Part shown: piece by piece, positions 17,831-26,546 of the stretch
Layout of the letters: every line of letters starts with the position of its first letter
Position numbering within the stretch: position 1 is the first letter of the stretch
Source of the DNA: Arthrobacter sp. StoSoilB22
Lineage (GTDB): Bacteria; Actinomycetota; Actinomycetes; Actinomycetales; Micrococcaceae
Direction: 5' to 3'
NCBI RefSeq assembly: GCF_019977315.1
Contig: NZ_AP024652.1
Coordinates: forward strand, 2,108,001 to 2,172,000
Length of the DNA: 64,000 bases
The notes under the pieces: model-generated
Database searches by the model: none
The model's input: only the letters and a program-made list of their open reading frames with translations
What the model was told of the DNA's origin: nothing
Translations under genes and position numbers: made by a program

Positions 17831-18985
17831 ATGCGCGTCCTTGTGCTGAACCCCGGCTCCTCATCGCTGAAATACCATGTGCGGGACACCTCAGCTTCCC
17901 ACCCTGGAACGGACATCCTGGCGTCCGGACAGGTGGACTGGCCACCTGATGAGCGTTCTACTCAGGACGGCCTGCACTCTGCCTTTGAAGAACTCGATGT
18001 CACCGTAAAGAGCCTCGGATCCGCAGGGCCGGAGGCGATTGGTCACCGCGTAGTCCACGGCGGCCCACGGTTCAGCAGCCCGGTACGTGTCACAGCGGAC
18101 GTAATAACCGCCATTGAAGACCTCAGTCCCTTGGCGCCACTGCACAACCCGGCCAGTATTGCCTGCATGGACGCCGCCGGTAAGCGTTGGCCCGACCTCC
18201 CACAGGTGGCCGTCTTCGACACGGCTTTCCATCGCTCCATTCCGGACTTCGCTGCGCGCTACGCCATACCGGAGGACGCCTACTTGGCGCATCCTGTGAG
18301 GCGCTACGGGTTCCACGGGATCTCGGTGGAGATGGCCTGCCGCGACACTGCAGAGTTTCTCGGGATTCCGATTGCGTCTTTGAATGGGATCGTGGCGCAT
18401 GTTGGCAATGGCGCATCCGTCACCGCCCTAAGACAGGGGCTCAGCGTGGACACCTCCATGGGAATGACCCCACTGGAGGGCCTGGTCATGGGTACGCGCT
18501 CGGGAGACCTGGATCCCTCAATTGTCTTGTTGATCCAGCGCGGCGGTGCAACTGCCGAAGAAGTTGACCATATTCTGAACCACCGCTCGGGCTTACTTGC
18601 GGTGGCGGGAACCGCTGACATGCGTGAAATTGGCCTTGCTGCTCTTCAGGGAGAACCTGGTGCGATTCTCGCCTTGGATATGGCTGCCTACCGTCTGGCC
18701 AAATACATTGCTTCCTATTCCATGGTGGTTGGCCGGCCCAACGCTCTGGTGTTCACCGGAGGCGTGGGTGAGAACTCTGCACTCTTCAGGGACAAGGTGG
18801 TGGCATGGTTGGGACCACTGCGGCTTTGGCTTGATGAGGAAACGAATACGGCCAGTAAGGACGGCATCCGAAAAATCAGCGCCACGGACTCCGCATTTCC
18901 TGTGCTGGTAGTGCCCAGCGATGAAGAACGCGCCATAGCAGAATCGACGGCGGCTTTGCTCGCCATGCCCCCGAAGGAAAGGTGA
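17831..18985 (+). CDS. ackA: acetate kinase
   Basis: A 384-residue acetate kinase forming ATP and acetate from acetyl phosphate and ADP. Signature segments in order are NPGSSSLKY at the N terminus, GHRVVHGG, ARYAIPE, the phosphate-binding HVGNGASVTAL followed by DTSMGMTPLEGLVMGTRSGDLDP, and the adenosine-site FTGGVGENS. Its length is slightly below the usual 395-400. ATG 17831 has AAAGGAG 5 bases upstream. It is followed after 7 bases by phosphoketolase, so the two form an operon; acetyl phosphate made by the second enzyme is the substrate of the first. Confidence 0.95.
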   Translation: MRVLVLNPGSSSLKYHVRDTSASHPGTDILASGQVDWPPDERSTQDGLHSAFEELDVTVKSLGSAGPEAIGHRVVHGGPRFSSPVRVTADVITAIEDLSPLAPLHNPASIACMDAAGKRWPDLPQVAVFDTAFHRSIPDFAARYAIPEDAYLAHPVRRYGFHGISVEMACRDTAEFLGIPIASLNGIVAHVGNGASVTALRQGLSVDTSMGMTPLEGLVMGTRSGDLDPSIVLLIQRGGATAEEVDHILNHRSGLLAVAGTADMREIGLAALQGEPGAILALDMAAYRLAKYIASYSMVVGRPNALVFTGGVGENSALFRDKVVAWLGPLRLWLDEETNTASKDGIRKISATDSAFPVLVVPSDEERAIAESTAALLAMPPKER

Positions 18986-18992
18986 TTGCACC

Positions 18993-21398
18993 ATGAGCCT
19001 GGAAGAGAACGCCACCGCTACCCATGCTGAGTCCAAAGAAGAGAACTTTGACCTCCTGCACCGGTATTGGTCCGCGGCCAATTATCTGACCGTTGGCCAG
19101 ATCTACCTGCAGGAAAACCCCCTGCTCCGGGAACCGCTGCAAGTACAGCACATCAAACCCAGACTACTGGGTCACTGGGGAACAAGTCCCGGATTGTCTC
19201 TGATCTACGCGCACCTCAACCGCCTTATCCGTCGCACAAATGCGGAAGTTCTGTTCGTGGCCGGTCCCGGCCACGGGGGACCCGCCGTCGTCGCCAATAC
19301 CTATCTGGAGGGCAGCTACTCGGAGGTTTATCCCGCCGTTGGCAAAGACGTCGAAGGGTTGCGGAGGCTGGTCCGGCAGTTCTCGACCCCGGGAGGCATC
19401 GCCAGCCACGTCGGCCCCGCCACCCCCGGTTCCATTCATGAAGGCGGCGAGTTGGGCTACTCCCTGATGCATGCCACCGGAGCGGCCATGGACAATCCGG
19501 ACCTGATCATTGCCTGCGTGGTGGGTGACGGGGAGGCCGAAACCGGTCCTCTGGAGGGCTCGTGGAAGGCGCCCTCGTTCATCAATCCATGCAGGGATGG
19601 TGCTGTGCTTCCAATACTCCACCTCAACGGGTACAAGATCTCCGGCCCCACCGTGCTGGGCCTTCATACGAACCTGGAGGTAGCATCACTGCTGGAGGCC
19701 CACGGCTGGGATCCCGTCATCGTCTCCGGCGACGACCCAGACCGCGTCCACCCCGCCCTCGCCTCAGCGTTGGACGCAGCCTACGCATCGATCCGGACAA
19801 TCCAGTCCCGCGCCCGCACAGAAGGAGTCGCCGGTCCCGCACGATGGCCGGCCATCATCCTACGCACCCCCAAAGGGTGGACAGGACCGGTGACAGTGGA
19901 CGGAAAGCCCGTAGAAGGAACACACCGCTCCCACCAAGTCCCCCTGGCGGGCGTCAGCAAAAACCCCGATCACCTCAAGCAACTTGAGGCGTGGATGCGT
20001 TCGTACCGGCCGGAAGAACTGTTCGACGCCGACGGCCGGCTGATTCCCGAACTCGCGCAACTCGCCCCTGAAGGCGATCTGCGCATGGGGGCGTTGCCGG
20101 CCAGCCGTGGCGATGGAGGCCATGATCTGGTGATTCCAGGGCTCGATCAGTACGCCATAGAGGCCGTTCCCCGCGGTGCCGTGATGCATGAGAGCACCAG
20201 ACCGTTGGGGGAAATGCTCCGGGATATCTACACCGGTACGGCCGAGGACCCAAGGTTCCGCCTCTTCTGCCCCGACGAAACCAACAGCAACAGGCTCGGC
20301 GCAGTATTCGAAGCCACCGACAGGTGCCTCCTGGAACCGGTAGCCGCGCTCGCCGACGATCATGTGTCCGCCAGCGGACGCGTGATGGAAGTCCTCTCCG
20401 AACACCTTTGCCAAGGGTGGCTGGAAGGATATGTGCTGACCGGACGCCACGGACTGTTTGCCAGCTACGAGGCGTTTGCGATGGTAAGTGCTTCCATGAC
20501 CATCCAGCACGCCAAATGGCTCCAACATGCACGGGAACTGGAGTGGCGGAAGCCCGTTCCGAGTCTGAACATCCTGCTGACCTCCACTTGCTGGCGGAAC
20601 GATCACAACGGCTTCAGTCATCAAGGCCCGGGTCTCATCGACACCGTCCTGTCCCTGTCCAGTACAGTCATCCGCGTCTATTTCCCTCCCGATGCGAACA
20701 CTCTGCTGGTCACCGCGGAACACATGCTGAACAGCAAGGACTACGTGAATCTGGTGGTCATCGATAAACAGGAACATCTTCAGTACCTGACCCTCGAGGA
20801 GGCACGGAAGCACGCAGCTGTGGGTGCATCCACCTGGGATTGGGCTGGAAATGAAGCTTCTGGAACTCCGGCCGCCCAGAGACCGGACATTGTCCTCGCA
20901 TGTGCCGGTGATGTTCCCACACAGGAAACATTGGCGGCGTCATGGTTGCTGAGGAAGTATGTCCCCGACATGTCCGTCCGGGTAGTCAACGTCATGGATG
21001 CCATGGTCCTGCCACCTCCGGACACGCATCCGCATGGGCTGGCAGGGGAAAAGTTCGAGGAACTCTTCACCGCCGACGTGGACGTTGTGATGGCGTGGCA
21101 TGGTTACGCGAGGGCCCTGCATCAACTCCTGCACGGCCGCCCGCACCCCGAGCGGTTCCATGTTCGTGGTTACAACGAGCAAGGCACCACCACCACTCCG
21201 TTCGACATGGTGGTCCTTAATAAGGTCAGCCGGTACCACTTGGTGATGGAAGCACTACGCCGGGCACATGGGCAGTTTGCCGGGGCAGACCAACTGCTGC
21301 AGCATTGCAGGTCGCAGTTGGAGGACCACGCCAGGTATATCCGCGAGCACTTTGAGGACCTCCCTGAAATCAGGGACTGGGTGTGGACGCAGCAGTAG
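18993..21398 (+). CDS. xfp: xylulose-5-phosphate/fructose-6-phosphate phosphoketolase
   Basis: An 801-residue thiamine-diphosphate enzyme splitting xylulose 5-phosphate (and possibly fructose 6-phosphate) with phosphate into acetyl phosphate and a sugar phosphate. Visible are the N-terminal LLGHWGTSPG and GPGHGGPA motifs, the ThDP/metal site GDGEAETGPLEGSW, NGYKISGPT, the middle-domain TGRHGLFASYEAF and HNGFSHQGPGL, and the C-terminal RGYNEQGTTTTPFDM. The length matches the family. Together with AckA it gives one ATP per acetyl phosphate without oxygen. It shares the ackA promoter, so it should follow the same DevR-like control (inference). Confidence 0.95.
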   Translation: MSLEENATATHAESKEENFDLLHRYWSAANYLTVGQIYLQENPLLREPLQVQHIKPRLLGHWGTSPGLSLIYAHLNRLIRRTNAEVLFVAGPGHGGPAVVANTYLEGSYSEVYPAVGKDVEGLRRLVRQFSTPGGIASHVGPATPGSIHEGGELGYSLMHATGAAMDNPDLIIACVVGDGEAETGPLEGSWKAPSFINPCRDGAVLPILHLNGYKISGPTVLGLHTNLEVASLLEAHGWDPVIVSGDDPDRVHPALASALDAAYASIRTIQSRARTEGVAGPARWPAIILRTPKGWTGPVTVDGKPVEGTHRSHQVPLAGVSKNPDHLKQLEAWMRSYRPEELFDADGRLIPELAQLAPEGDLRMGALPASRGDGGHDLVIPGLDQYAIEAVPRGAVMHESTRPLGEMLRDIYTGTAEDPRFRLFCPDETNSNRLGAVFEATDRCLLEPVAALADDHVSASGRVMEVLSEHLCQGWLEGYVLTGRHGLFASYEAFAMVSASMTIQHAKWLQHARELEWRKPVPSLNILLTSTCWRNDHNGFSHQGPGLIDTVLSLSSTVIRVYFPPDANTLLVTAEHMLNSKDYVNLVVIDKQEHLQYLTLEEARKHAAVGASTWDWAGNEASGTPAAQRPDIVLACAGDVPTQETLAASWLLRKYVPDMSVRVVNVMDAMVLPPPDTHPHGLAGEKFEELFTADVDVVMAWHGYARALHQLLHGRPHPERFHVRGYNEQGTTTTPFDMVVLNKVSRYHLVMEALRRAHGQFAGADQLLQHCRSQLEDHARYIREHFEDLPEIRDWVWTQQ

Positions 21399-21438
21399 GC
21401 TTCCAAACGGCGTATTCCTCAACGGCCTGACCTGCCGC

Positions 21439-22174
21439 TCAGGTCGCTTGGACAGTGGTCAGCATGCCTTGGTCTTCGTGATCGAGGATGTGGCAATGGA
21501 AAACGGTGCGGCCGGGGAAGTCATCGAATGCCACCCGGATTCCAGAGAACAAATGTCCAGTGTGCCTTCACCGGCCGGGCCGCCACGTCCGATGGCCGGG
21601 TCCCCCATCATGGGACTCATGCTGCCACGGTTCACAGGGGCAGCCGTGAGCGTGGCATACGCTTCCCGGGTTTTCACGAGCAGTTCCACCCGGTTGCCCG
21701 GTGCGAGAACCACCTCTGTAACTTCCTCAGGCTCCGGCAAATAGCCGATGTCACGGCTGAGCAGGCGGACCTGCTGTCCGTCAAGGGACAATCGCAGGTA
21801 CCGGGAGGGGCAGGCATTGATGATCGGTCCGGCCGGGCAAGGTTGCCGTCGGCGTCGAGGGACAAATCGGAGATCACCATCACCCTTTCCTTCGTGACTG
21901 GAATCGGTTCGGTGTCCTCCACCACTATCGCGCCGCAGAGACAACCGGCCACTTGGTCGGCAGCATGGCCGTGGTGACGGGGGTGGTACCAGTAAGTGCC
22001 CGGTGGGTGGTCAGCAGGGAGTGTGCACTCGTAGTCGAATGTTTCGCCCGGGCTACGCTGACGAAGGGGTTGGCACCGGGCCACTGTTCACGCACAGCCC
22101 GGCACTGACCGCGGCTGTGGCGCCCGCTCCTGCTGCACTCAGCACCAGCAGGAGGGGCGCGTCAACGGTTTCAC
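21439..22174 (-). pseudogene. multicopper oxidase, decayed by frameshifts and deletions
   Basis: Pieces of a CueO/laccase-type enzyme lie in order on this strand but in different frames. A GTG start with MKPLTR is followed, after a frameshift, by a signal-like LLLVLSAAGAGATAAVSAGL. Then come NPFVSVA and, after another shift, PGETFDYECTLPADHPPGTYWYHPRHHGH (first cupredoxin domain) up to DISLDADGNLA-type sequence. INACPSRYLRLSLDGQQVRLL follows in a third frame. Finally FSGIRVAFDDFPGRTVFHCHILDHEDQGM carries the C-terminal type-1/type-3 copper ligands. At about 240 codons against about 480-500 expected, the first H-x-H, the middle domain and much of domain 3 are gone. The gene cannot make a working oxidase. 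Confidence 0.85.
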
Positions 22175-22243
22175 TGGCTGCTTCTTTCTAGTACTTCCAG
22201 TATGCGCCGTATTTCCGCCCTGCTTATTGCTGCACAGGCTCCG

Positions 22244-23257
22244 TCAGGCCGTCCTGGCCAGGTCCGATGCGGCTACTGGGTAGCGCAGGTCCAGATGTGC
22301 GGCCGCGCGGGCAGCTTCGTCAAGTGCGGCTGCTGCGAGGCGTTCCAATTCCGTGCCCATGGACCCTGCGATGTGTGGCGACATCAGCACGTTGGGATGG
22401 TTGTAGAGAAGATCGCCGGGCGGGAGGACCCAAGGCGTGGTCACGTCGAGAATGGCGTACAAGTCGCCGTTAAGGATCCGGGCACGCAGGGCCTCGTGGT
22501 CCACCAGGGCGCCTCTGGCAGTGTTGATCAGGGTGGCGCCGGGGCGGATCAGTCCGAGTCTTTCTTTGTTCAGCAGGTTCTGCGTATCGGGGAGATCGGG
22601 TGCATTAAGGGAGATAACGTCGCTGTTGGCCAGGAGCGTTTCCAAATCCGTCAGTTCAGCGCCAAGACTTTCGGCTTCTGCGGGGGTGAGGTAAGGGTCC
22701 GTTATGAGAATGTGGAAGTCGAAACCGTGGAGTTTCTGCAGGACCAAGCGACCGATCTTTGAGGCTCCGATGACCCCGACTGTTTTCCTGTAATTGCCAA
22801 GGGAAGGGAACAAGTCCTCGGCTGGCAGTGCGCCTTGCTCCTTGGCATAGGCAGCTGAGAGCTGCAGGACCTTCTTGTTGGCCAGCAGGATCATGGCGAG
22901 TGTGTATTCAGCTACTGGTATCGAATTTGCGACGGCGGCTGAGCTGACTTGGATGCCTCTGTCCCATACTTCTTCGGTGATGTGATCCTTGACAGTGCCG
23001 GCGGCGTGCAGCACGTATTGCAGCATAGGTGCTTGGTCCAGGACTTCAGCGGTGAGGGGCGGGCAACCCCAGCCCGTAATGAGGATCTCCGTGCGGGCGA
23101 GTATTCCGTTGGCCCTGGCATCCGTGAAGGTCGTCATCGGTTGGCTGTCCAGCACCCGAATCTTGCTTGGGTCAATTGAACCAAGCAGGGTGGAGGTGAA
23201 AAGCCTGCCGGCTACATCTGCGGACATGGCGAAGGCCGCGGCGAGTGGCCTGTTCAC
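22244..23257 (-). CDS. D-2-hydroxyacid dehydrogenase family protein
   Basis: A 337-residue NAD(P)-dependent D-isomer-specific dehydrogenase. The NAD-binding motif is VGVIGASKIGRLVLQ near residue 160, with the catalytic Arg region NTARGALVDHEAL and catalytic His in SPHIAGSMG. The GTG start at 23257 overlaps the permease stop in GTGA, so it is translationally coupled to the sugar ABC operon. It probably acts on a 2-hydroxy or 2-oxo acid derived from the imported sugar, perhaps a uronic-acid breakdown product given the PL8 lyase nearby (inference). The second family member in the window (45091-46050) is only distantly similar. Confidence 0.85.
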   Translation of the reverse strand: MNRPLAAAFAMSADVAGRLFTSTLLGSIDPSKIRVLDSQPMTTFTDARANGILARTEILITGWGCPPLTAEVLDQAPMLQYVLHAAGTVKDHITEEVWDRGIQVSSAAVANSIPVAEYTLAMILLANKKVLQLSAAYAKEQGALPAEDLFPSLGNYRKTVGVIGASKIGRLVLQKLHGFDFHILITDPYLTPAEAESLGAELTDLETLLANSDVISLNAPDLPDTQNLLNKERLGLIRPGATLINTARGALVDHEALRARILNGDLYAILDVTTPWVLPPGDLLYNHPNVLMSPHIAGSMGTELERLAAAALDEAARAAAHLDLRYPVAASDLARTA

Positions 23258-24165
23258 TTCACCGCTCCTGCTGAGAGGCCTGACTTCCAGAATCGTTGGA
23301 GCATGGTGAATGCCAGTAAGAGGGGTATCACGGACATGAGGGCCCCGGTTATGACCAGGACGCTGTATTCCGGGTTGCCGCTGGTGTACCCCTGCCACAA
23401 AGCCATGCCCAAGGAGACGGGGAACAGCTCCTGGGTGTTGAGCATTACCAAGGGGAGCATGTAGTTGTTCCAGATCGCAACGAACTGGAACAACGCGATG
23501 GTGACGAAGCCGGGACCAATCATCGGGACGGCAATCGAGACAAACGTCCTGATCGGCCCGGCGCCGTCCATACGGGAAGCCTCTAGGGTCTCGTCAGGAA
23601 TGTAGGACTGGCTGAAGATCCGGGCAAGGTAAACGCTGAAGGGATTGCACAGTGCCGGAAGAATGATCGACCAGATGCTGTTCGTGAGGTTCATAGTGGA
23701 GAAAAGCATGTAGAGCGGGAGAACTGTAGCTGTGTTGGGAATCAGGACACCCACAAGCACGAACCCGAACAGTTTGCTGCGACCCCTGAACTTGAACTTG
23801 TCGAAAGCGTAGCCGGCCATCACGGAGATCAAGCCGCCGACGACAGCGCCGATGCCGGCATAGAGGAAACTGTTGAGCATCCATTTGGCAAAGATGCCGT
23901 CGTTCTCTTGGAATAGTGCGATGAGGTTGTCCAGGAGGGCGATGTTGCCTAGTTCCAATATGCCGCTGGAGTACAGGTCCTGAACATTCTTTAGCGATGC
24001 CAGGACAAGCCACAAGATCGGCAGGATCATATAGAGGCTTCCGAGGACCAGGAGCCCGTTGACGGCTACGGTGCTTCTGGCGCTGACCCTTAGCTTTTTC
24101 CGGGGCCGGCTGTTGGCAGCATTTGTTTGGCGCGCTTCGGAACGGGGTTTCTCGAGAATGCTCAT
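23254..24165 (-). CDS. carbohydrate ABC transporter permease (CUT1, MalG type)
   Basis: A 303-residue inner-membrane permease with about six transmembrane helices. The EAA loop for ATPase contact is EASRMDGAGPIRTFVSIAVPMIGPG near residue 195. It begins with a charged 30-residue cytoplasmic tail. The start ATG overlaps the stop of the upstream MalF-type permease by 4 bases, and its own stop overlaps the dehydrogenase start. It should pair with the 24162-25091 permease and use an ATPase encoded elsewhere (MsiK-like), because none lies in this operon. Confidence 0.9.
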   Translation of the reverse strand: MSILEKPRSEARQTNAANSRPRKKLRVSARSTVAVNGLLVLGSLYMILPILWLVLASLKNVQDLYSSGILELGNIALLDNLIALFQENDGIFAKWMLNSFLYAGIGAVVGGLISVMAGYAFDKFKFRGRSKLFGFVLVGVLIPNTATVLPLYMLFSTMNLTNSIWSIILPALCNPFSVYLARIFSQSYIPDETLEASRMDGAGPIRTFVSIAVPMIGPGFVTIALFQFVAIWNNYMLPLVMLNTQELFPVSLGMALWQGYTSGNPEYSVLVITGALMSVIPLLLAFTMLQRFWKSGLSAGAVK

Positions 24166-25091
24166 GCGTTGACGTTCCTAGAGTTGAACCGGGTGACAAA
24201 GTAGGACACCACGGCGGCCAGCGCAGCGATGATAATTGAGGCTGCTGCTGCCTGGTTAAGGTCCAACCGGTTGAAGGCTGCGTCATAGGCCCACATGTTG
24301 GGCACGTAGCCGGGAGTGACGCTGGATGCGGCCTTGTACAGGATGGAGGGTTCGGTGAACAGCTGCAAGGCACCGATGCTGGTGAAGAGCACGATGACAC
24401 CGAGCGCGGGAAGAACCAAGGGAAGTTTGATGCTGATGGCTGCACGGATCTGTCCCGCCCCATCGACAACGGCAGCTTCGAGGACTTCCTGGGGTATCGC
24501 CTGAAGAGCGGTGTAAATGATGATGACGTTGTAACCGGTCCACTGCCAGACAGCGATGTTGACCATGGCGGGTAGTACGAGTTCGGAGGAGAAGAAGTTC
24601 AGCGAGATGCCGCCGTTCTCCAGTGCCTGCACGACCGGGCTGACGCCGGGGGTGTAGAGGTAGGTCCAGATCAGGGCCGCAATGACCCCCGGAACGGCGT
24701 GAGGCAGGAACAGCAGCAGCTGGAAAAGCCGTTTGGCGCGGGCGGCAAGAGCGTCGAGCAGCAGTGCCAGAACAATCGCTCCTCCAATCATGACTGGGAT
24801 GTACATGACGACGTAAAGTCCGATCCGGCCGAATCCTTGGAGGAACGACTCCGAAGAGAGGACTTGAAGGTAGTTCGTGATGCCTACAAACGTCGTTTGC
24901 GGGGCACCTCCGAATCCCAACCCTGATTTCTGCTCGGAGAAGAGGCTCAGAACTACGGAGTAAACAACTGGGCCGATCATGCACAGCATGAACAGGACAA
25001 AGAAGGGAGTTAGGAAGATCGCGGCGGTTCGCCCGCCGCCGCCCTTGTCCCTCTTACTCTTCGGGCGCAAAGTGCCGCTAATGGTTGACAT
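24162..25091 (-). CDS. carbohydrate ABC transporter permease (CUT1, MalF type)
   Basis: A 309-residue membrane protein with about six helices. The first is AAIFLTPFFVLFMLCMIGPVV, and the EAA-like loop EAAVVDGAGQIRAAISIKLPLVLPAL is near residue 215. ATG 25091 has AAGGAG 6 bases upstream; an earlier in-frame codon at 25301 would start inside the binding-protein gene. It sits between the binding protein (62-base gap with a heptamer repeat) and the MalG-type permease. Confidence 0.9.
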   Translation of the reverse strand: MSTISGTLRPKSKRDKGGGGRTAAIFLTPFFVLFMLCMIGPVVYSVVLSLFSEQKSGLGFGGAPQTTFVGITNYLQVLSSESFLQGFGRIGLYVVMYIPVMIGGAIVLALLLDALAARAKRLFQLLLFLPHAVPGVIAALIWTYLYTPGVSPVVQALENGGISLNFFSSELVLPAMVNIAVWQWTGYNVIIIYTALQAIPQEVLEAAVVDGAGQIRAAISIKLPLVLPALGVIVLFTSIGALQLFTEPSILYKAASSVTPGYVPNMWAYDAAFNRLDLNQAAAASIIIAALAAVVSYFVTRFNSRNVNA

Positions 25092-25113
25092 GGGGTGCTC
25101 CTTCTTCGTCCTG

Positions 25114-25141
25114 CTCAGTGCGTAGTGCTTAGTGCTCAGTG
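25114..25141. repeat. four tandem heptamers between ABC genes
   Basis: Four consecutive heptamers CTCAGTG, CGTAGTG, CTTAGTG, CTCAGTG occupy most of the 62-base gap between the binding protein and the first permease. The consensus is CNNAGTG. Confidence 0.65.
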
Positions 25142-25153
25142 GGTGGGGTAGGT

Positions 25154-26458
25154 CTACTTGACCGAAAGCCCTGATTGCTTGAGCCCAGTAATGGTTTTGT
25201 CCTGGATACTGTCGAGACTTGTAGCGAGATTTCCCCCGGCGCTGAGTGTTCCGAAGGCGTCTTTGGCCGCTGAATTGGTGACATCGAAGTTCGGGCCCCA
25301 TTGCCAGTCCTTGCGGACAGTTCCGGCCGCCTCGTCAAAGACGGACCAGATGTCATTGGCGAAGAAGCTGGCGTCGAAGGCCTTCTTGGCGGTGGCCGTC
25401 AGTTCCGGGTCCGCCAAGTACGCTGAACCGGTATTTCCTCGGGCCGCGATGGCGCGCGGATCGGTAGTCAGGAACTCTGCGAATTTGGCGGCAGCTGCGG
25501 GATTTTTGCTGGTCTTCGGAACGGCGAACGTTGATCCGCCATAGAGCGACGTTGCGGGGGTATTCCATTGAGGGAGTTTGGCCGCTATCCACTTTTTCTC
25601 CTGGCCTTTGGCCCGAGCCTGGATAGAGGTAGCGCTCCAGCTCGCTCCGGCGATGCCGGCTGCCTTGCCCGTGGCAATGTCGGCAGTCCACTCGTCGCTG
25701 TAGGAGTTGACCACTTTCACAGTCTTGTCATTGATCATCCGCTGCCACAGGTCCGCGACTTCTTTGCTGGCGGCGTCATTAACCCCAACATTCCAGGTAG
25801 TGTCCTGGGCTGAGAACCATCGTGCGTCGTTCTGCCAAGCGAGGCCTGCGAACCACGTTGGTTCATTGGGGTTGAACGACGCCAGGTACGTGCCAGGGTA
25901 TTTCGCCTGCACAGCTTTACCGGCTGCCTCGAATTCCTTCCAGGTCTGGGGGACACTGGATCCTGCCCCGGCAAGGAGGTCTTCGCGGTACCACATCAGC
26001 ATGGGCGGTGCGTCGTAGGGCAGGGCCCACGTCTTACCGCCCAGCTGAACCAGACTCTTGCTGGAGTCGTTGTATTTCTCCAGTGTTTCCTTCGCGACGA
26101 CGCCGTCCAGCGGCTGGAGCTGATCCGAACTGGCGAACTGGGGGAGTGCGTAATACTCGACGGTCGCCACATCTGGAGCAGTTCCCGCACCGATGGCGGC
26201 CGCCAGTTTCGCGTAGCCGCCGTTGGCGCCGGTGGGGACGGTTTCGAACTTGACTTTGATTTTGTCTTGGGAGTTGTTGAAAGCCTGAGCCACTTTATCC
26301 ATGTTCGGCAAAGCTGACCAGAATGTGATGTCCCCTGTGGCTTCAGCAGGAGCTGAAGATGCGGTGGCGGTAACGGTATTTGATGAGCCGCAACCTGTCA
26401 GGGCCAGGGCGCCTGCCAACGCCGCAGCGCCGAGCGTGGAAACTCTAGTAAAGCGCAT
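25154..26458 (-). CDS. carbohydrate ABC transporter substrate-binding lipoprotein (CUT1)
   Basis: A 434-residue extracellular sugar-binding protein. The signal peptide MRFTRVSTLGAAALAGALA ends in the lipobox LTGC, with the lipidated Cys at about residue 22. The mature SBP_bac family-1 fold contains DITFWSALPN, AAIGAGTAPDVATVEY and WALPYDAPPMLMWYRED. ATG 26458 has AAGGAGA 6 bases upstream. It is the first gene of a four-gene operon with two permeases and a dehydrogenase. A near-palindrome, possibly the operator, lies about 41-62 bases upstream. The ligand is unknown; the PL8 lyase across the regulator suggests an oligosaccharide released from a uronic-acid polymer. Confidence 0.9.
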   Translation of the reverse strand: MRFTRVSTLGAAALAGALALTGCGSSNTVTATASSAPAEATGDITFWSALPNMDKVAQAFNNSQDKIKVKFETVPTGANGGYAKLAAAIGAGTAPDVATVEYYALPQFASSDQLQPLDGVVAKETLEKYNDSSKSLVQLGGKTWALPYDAPPMLMWYREDLLAGAGSSVPQTWKEFEAAGKAVQAKYPGTYLASFNPNEPTWFAGLAWQNDARWFSAQDTTWNVGVNDAASKEVADLWQRMINDKTVKVVNSYSDEWTADIATGKAAGIAGASWSATSIQARAKGQEKKWIAAKLPQWNTPATSLYGGSTFAVPKTSKNPAAAAKFAEFLTTDPRAIAARGNTGSAYLADPELTATAKKAFDASFFANDIWSVFDEAAGTVRKDWQWGPNFDVTNSAAKDAFGTLSAGGNLATSLDSIQDKTITGLKQSGLSVK

Positions 26459-26498
26459 GATGTCTCCTTGGAAATGTGAAACGGATAACATCATGAAA

Positions 26499-26520
26499 TG
26501 TTTGATTGAACCTCAAAACA
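26499..26520. promoter_or_regulatory. possible operator of the sugar ABC operon
   Basis: TGTTTGA-N7-TCAAAACA is a near-perfect inverted repeat 41 bases upstream of the binding protein. TGTTTGAT occurs again at 27653-27660, near the start of the adjacent regulator, followed by TCAACA at wider spacing. Confidence 0.4.
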
Positions 26521-26546
26521 AGACTTAGACGGTCAATCGCACATAA

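Noticed and set aside
19860..20813. Open frame of 317 codons on the minus strand
   Set aside because: It is antisense to the phosphoketolase gene, which is clearly real.
21429..21445. Short hairpin GACCTG-N5-CAGGTC after phosphoketolase
   Set aside because: The stem is only 6 bp, there is no T-run, and it overlaps the end of the decayed oxidase coding sequence, so a terminator call is not supported.
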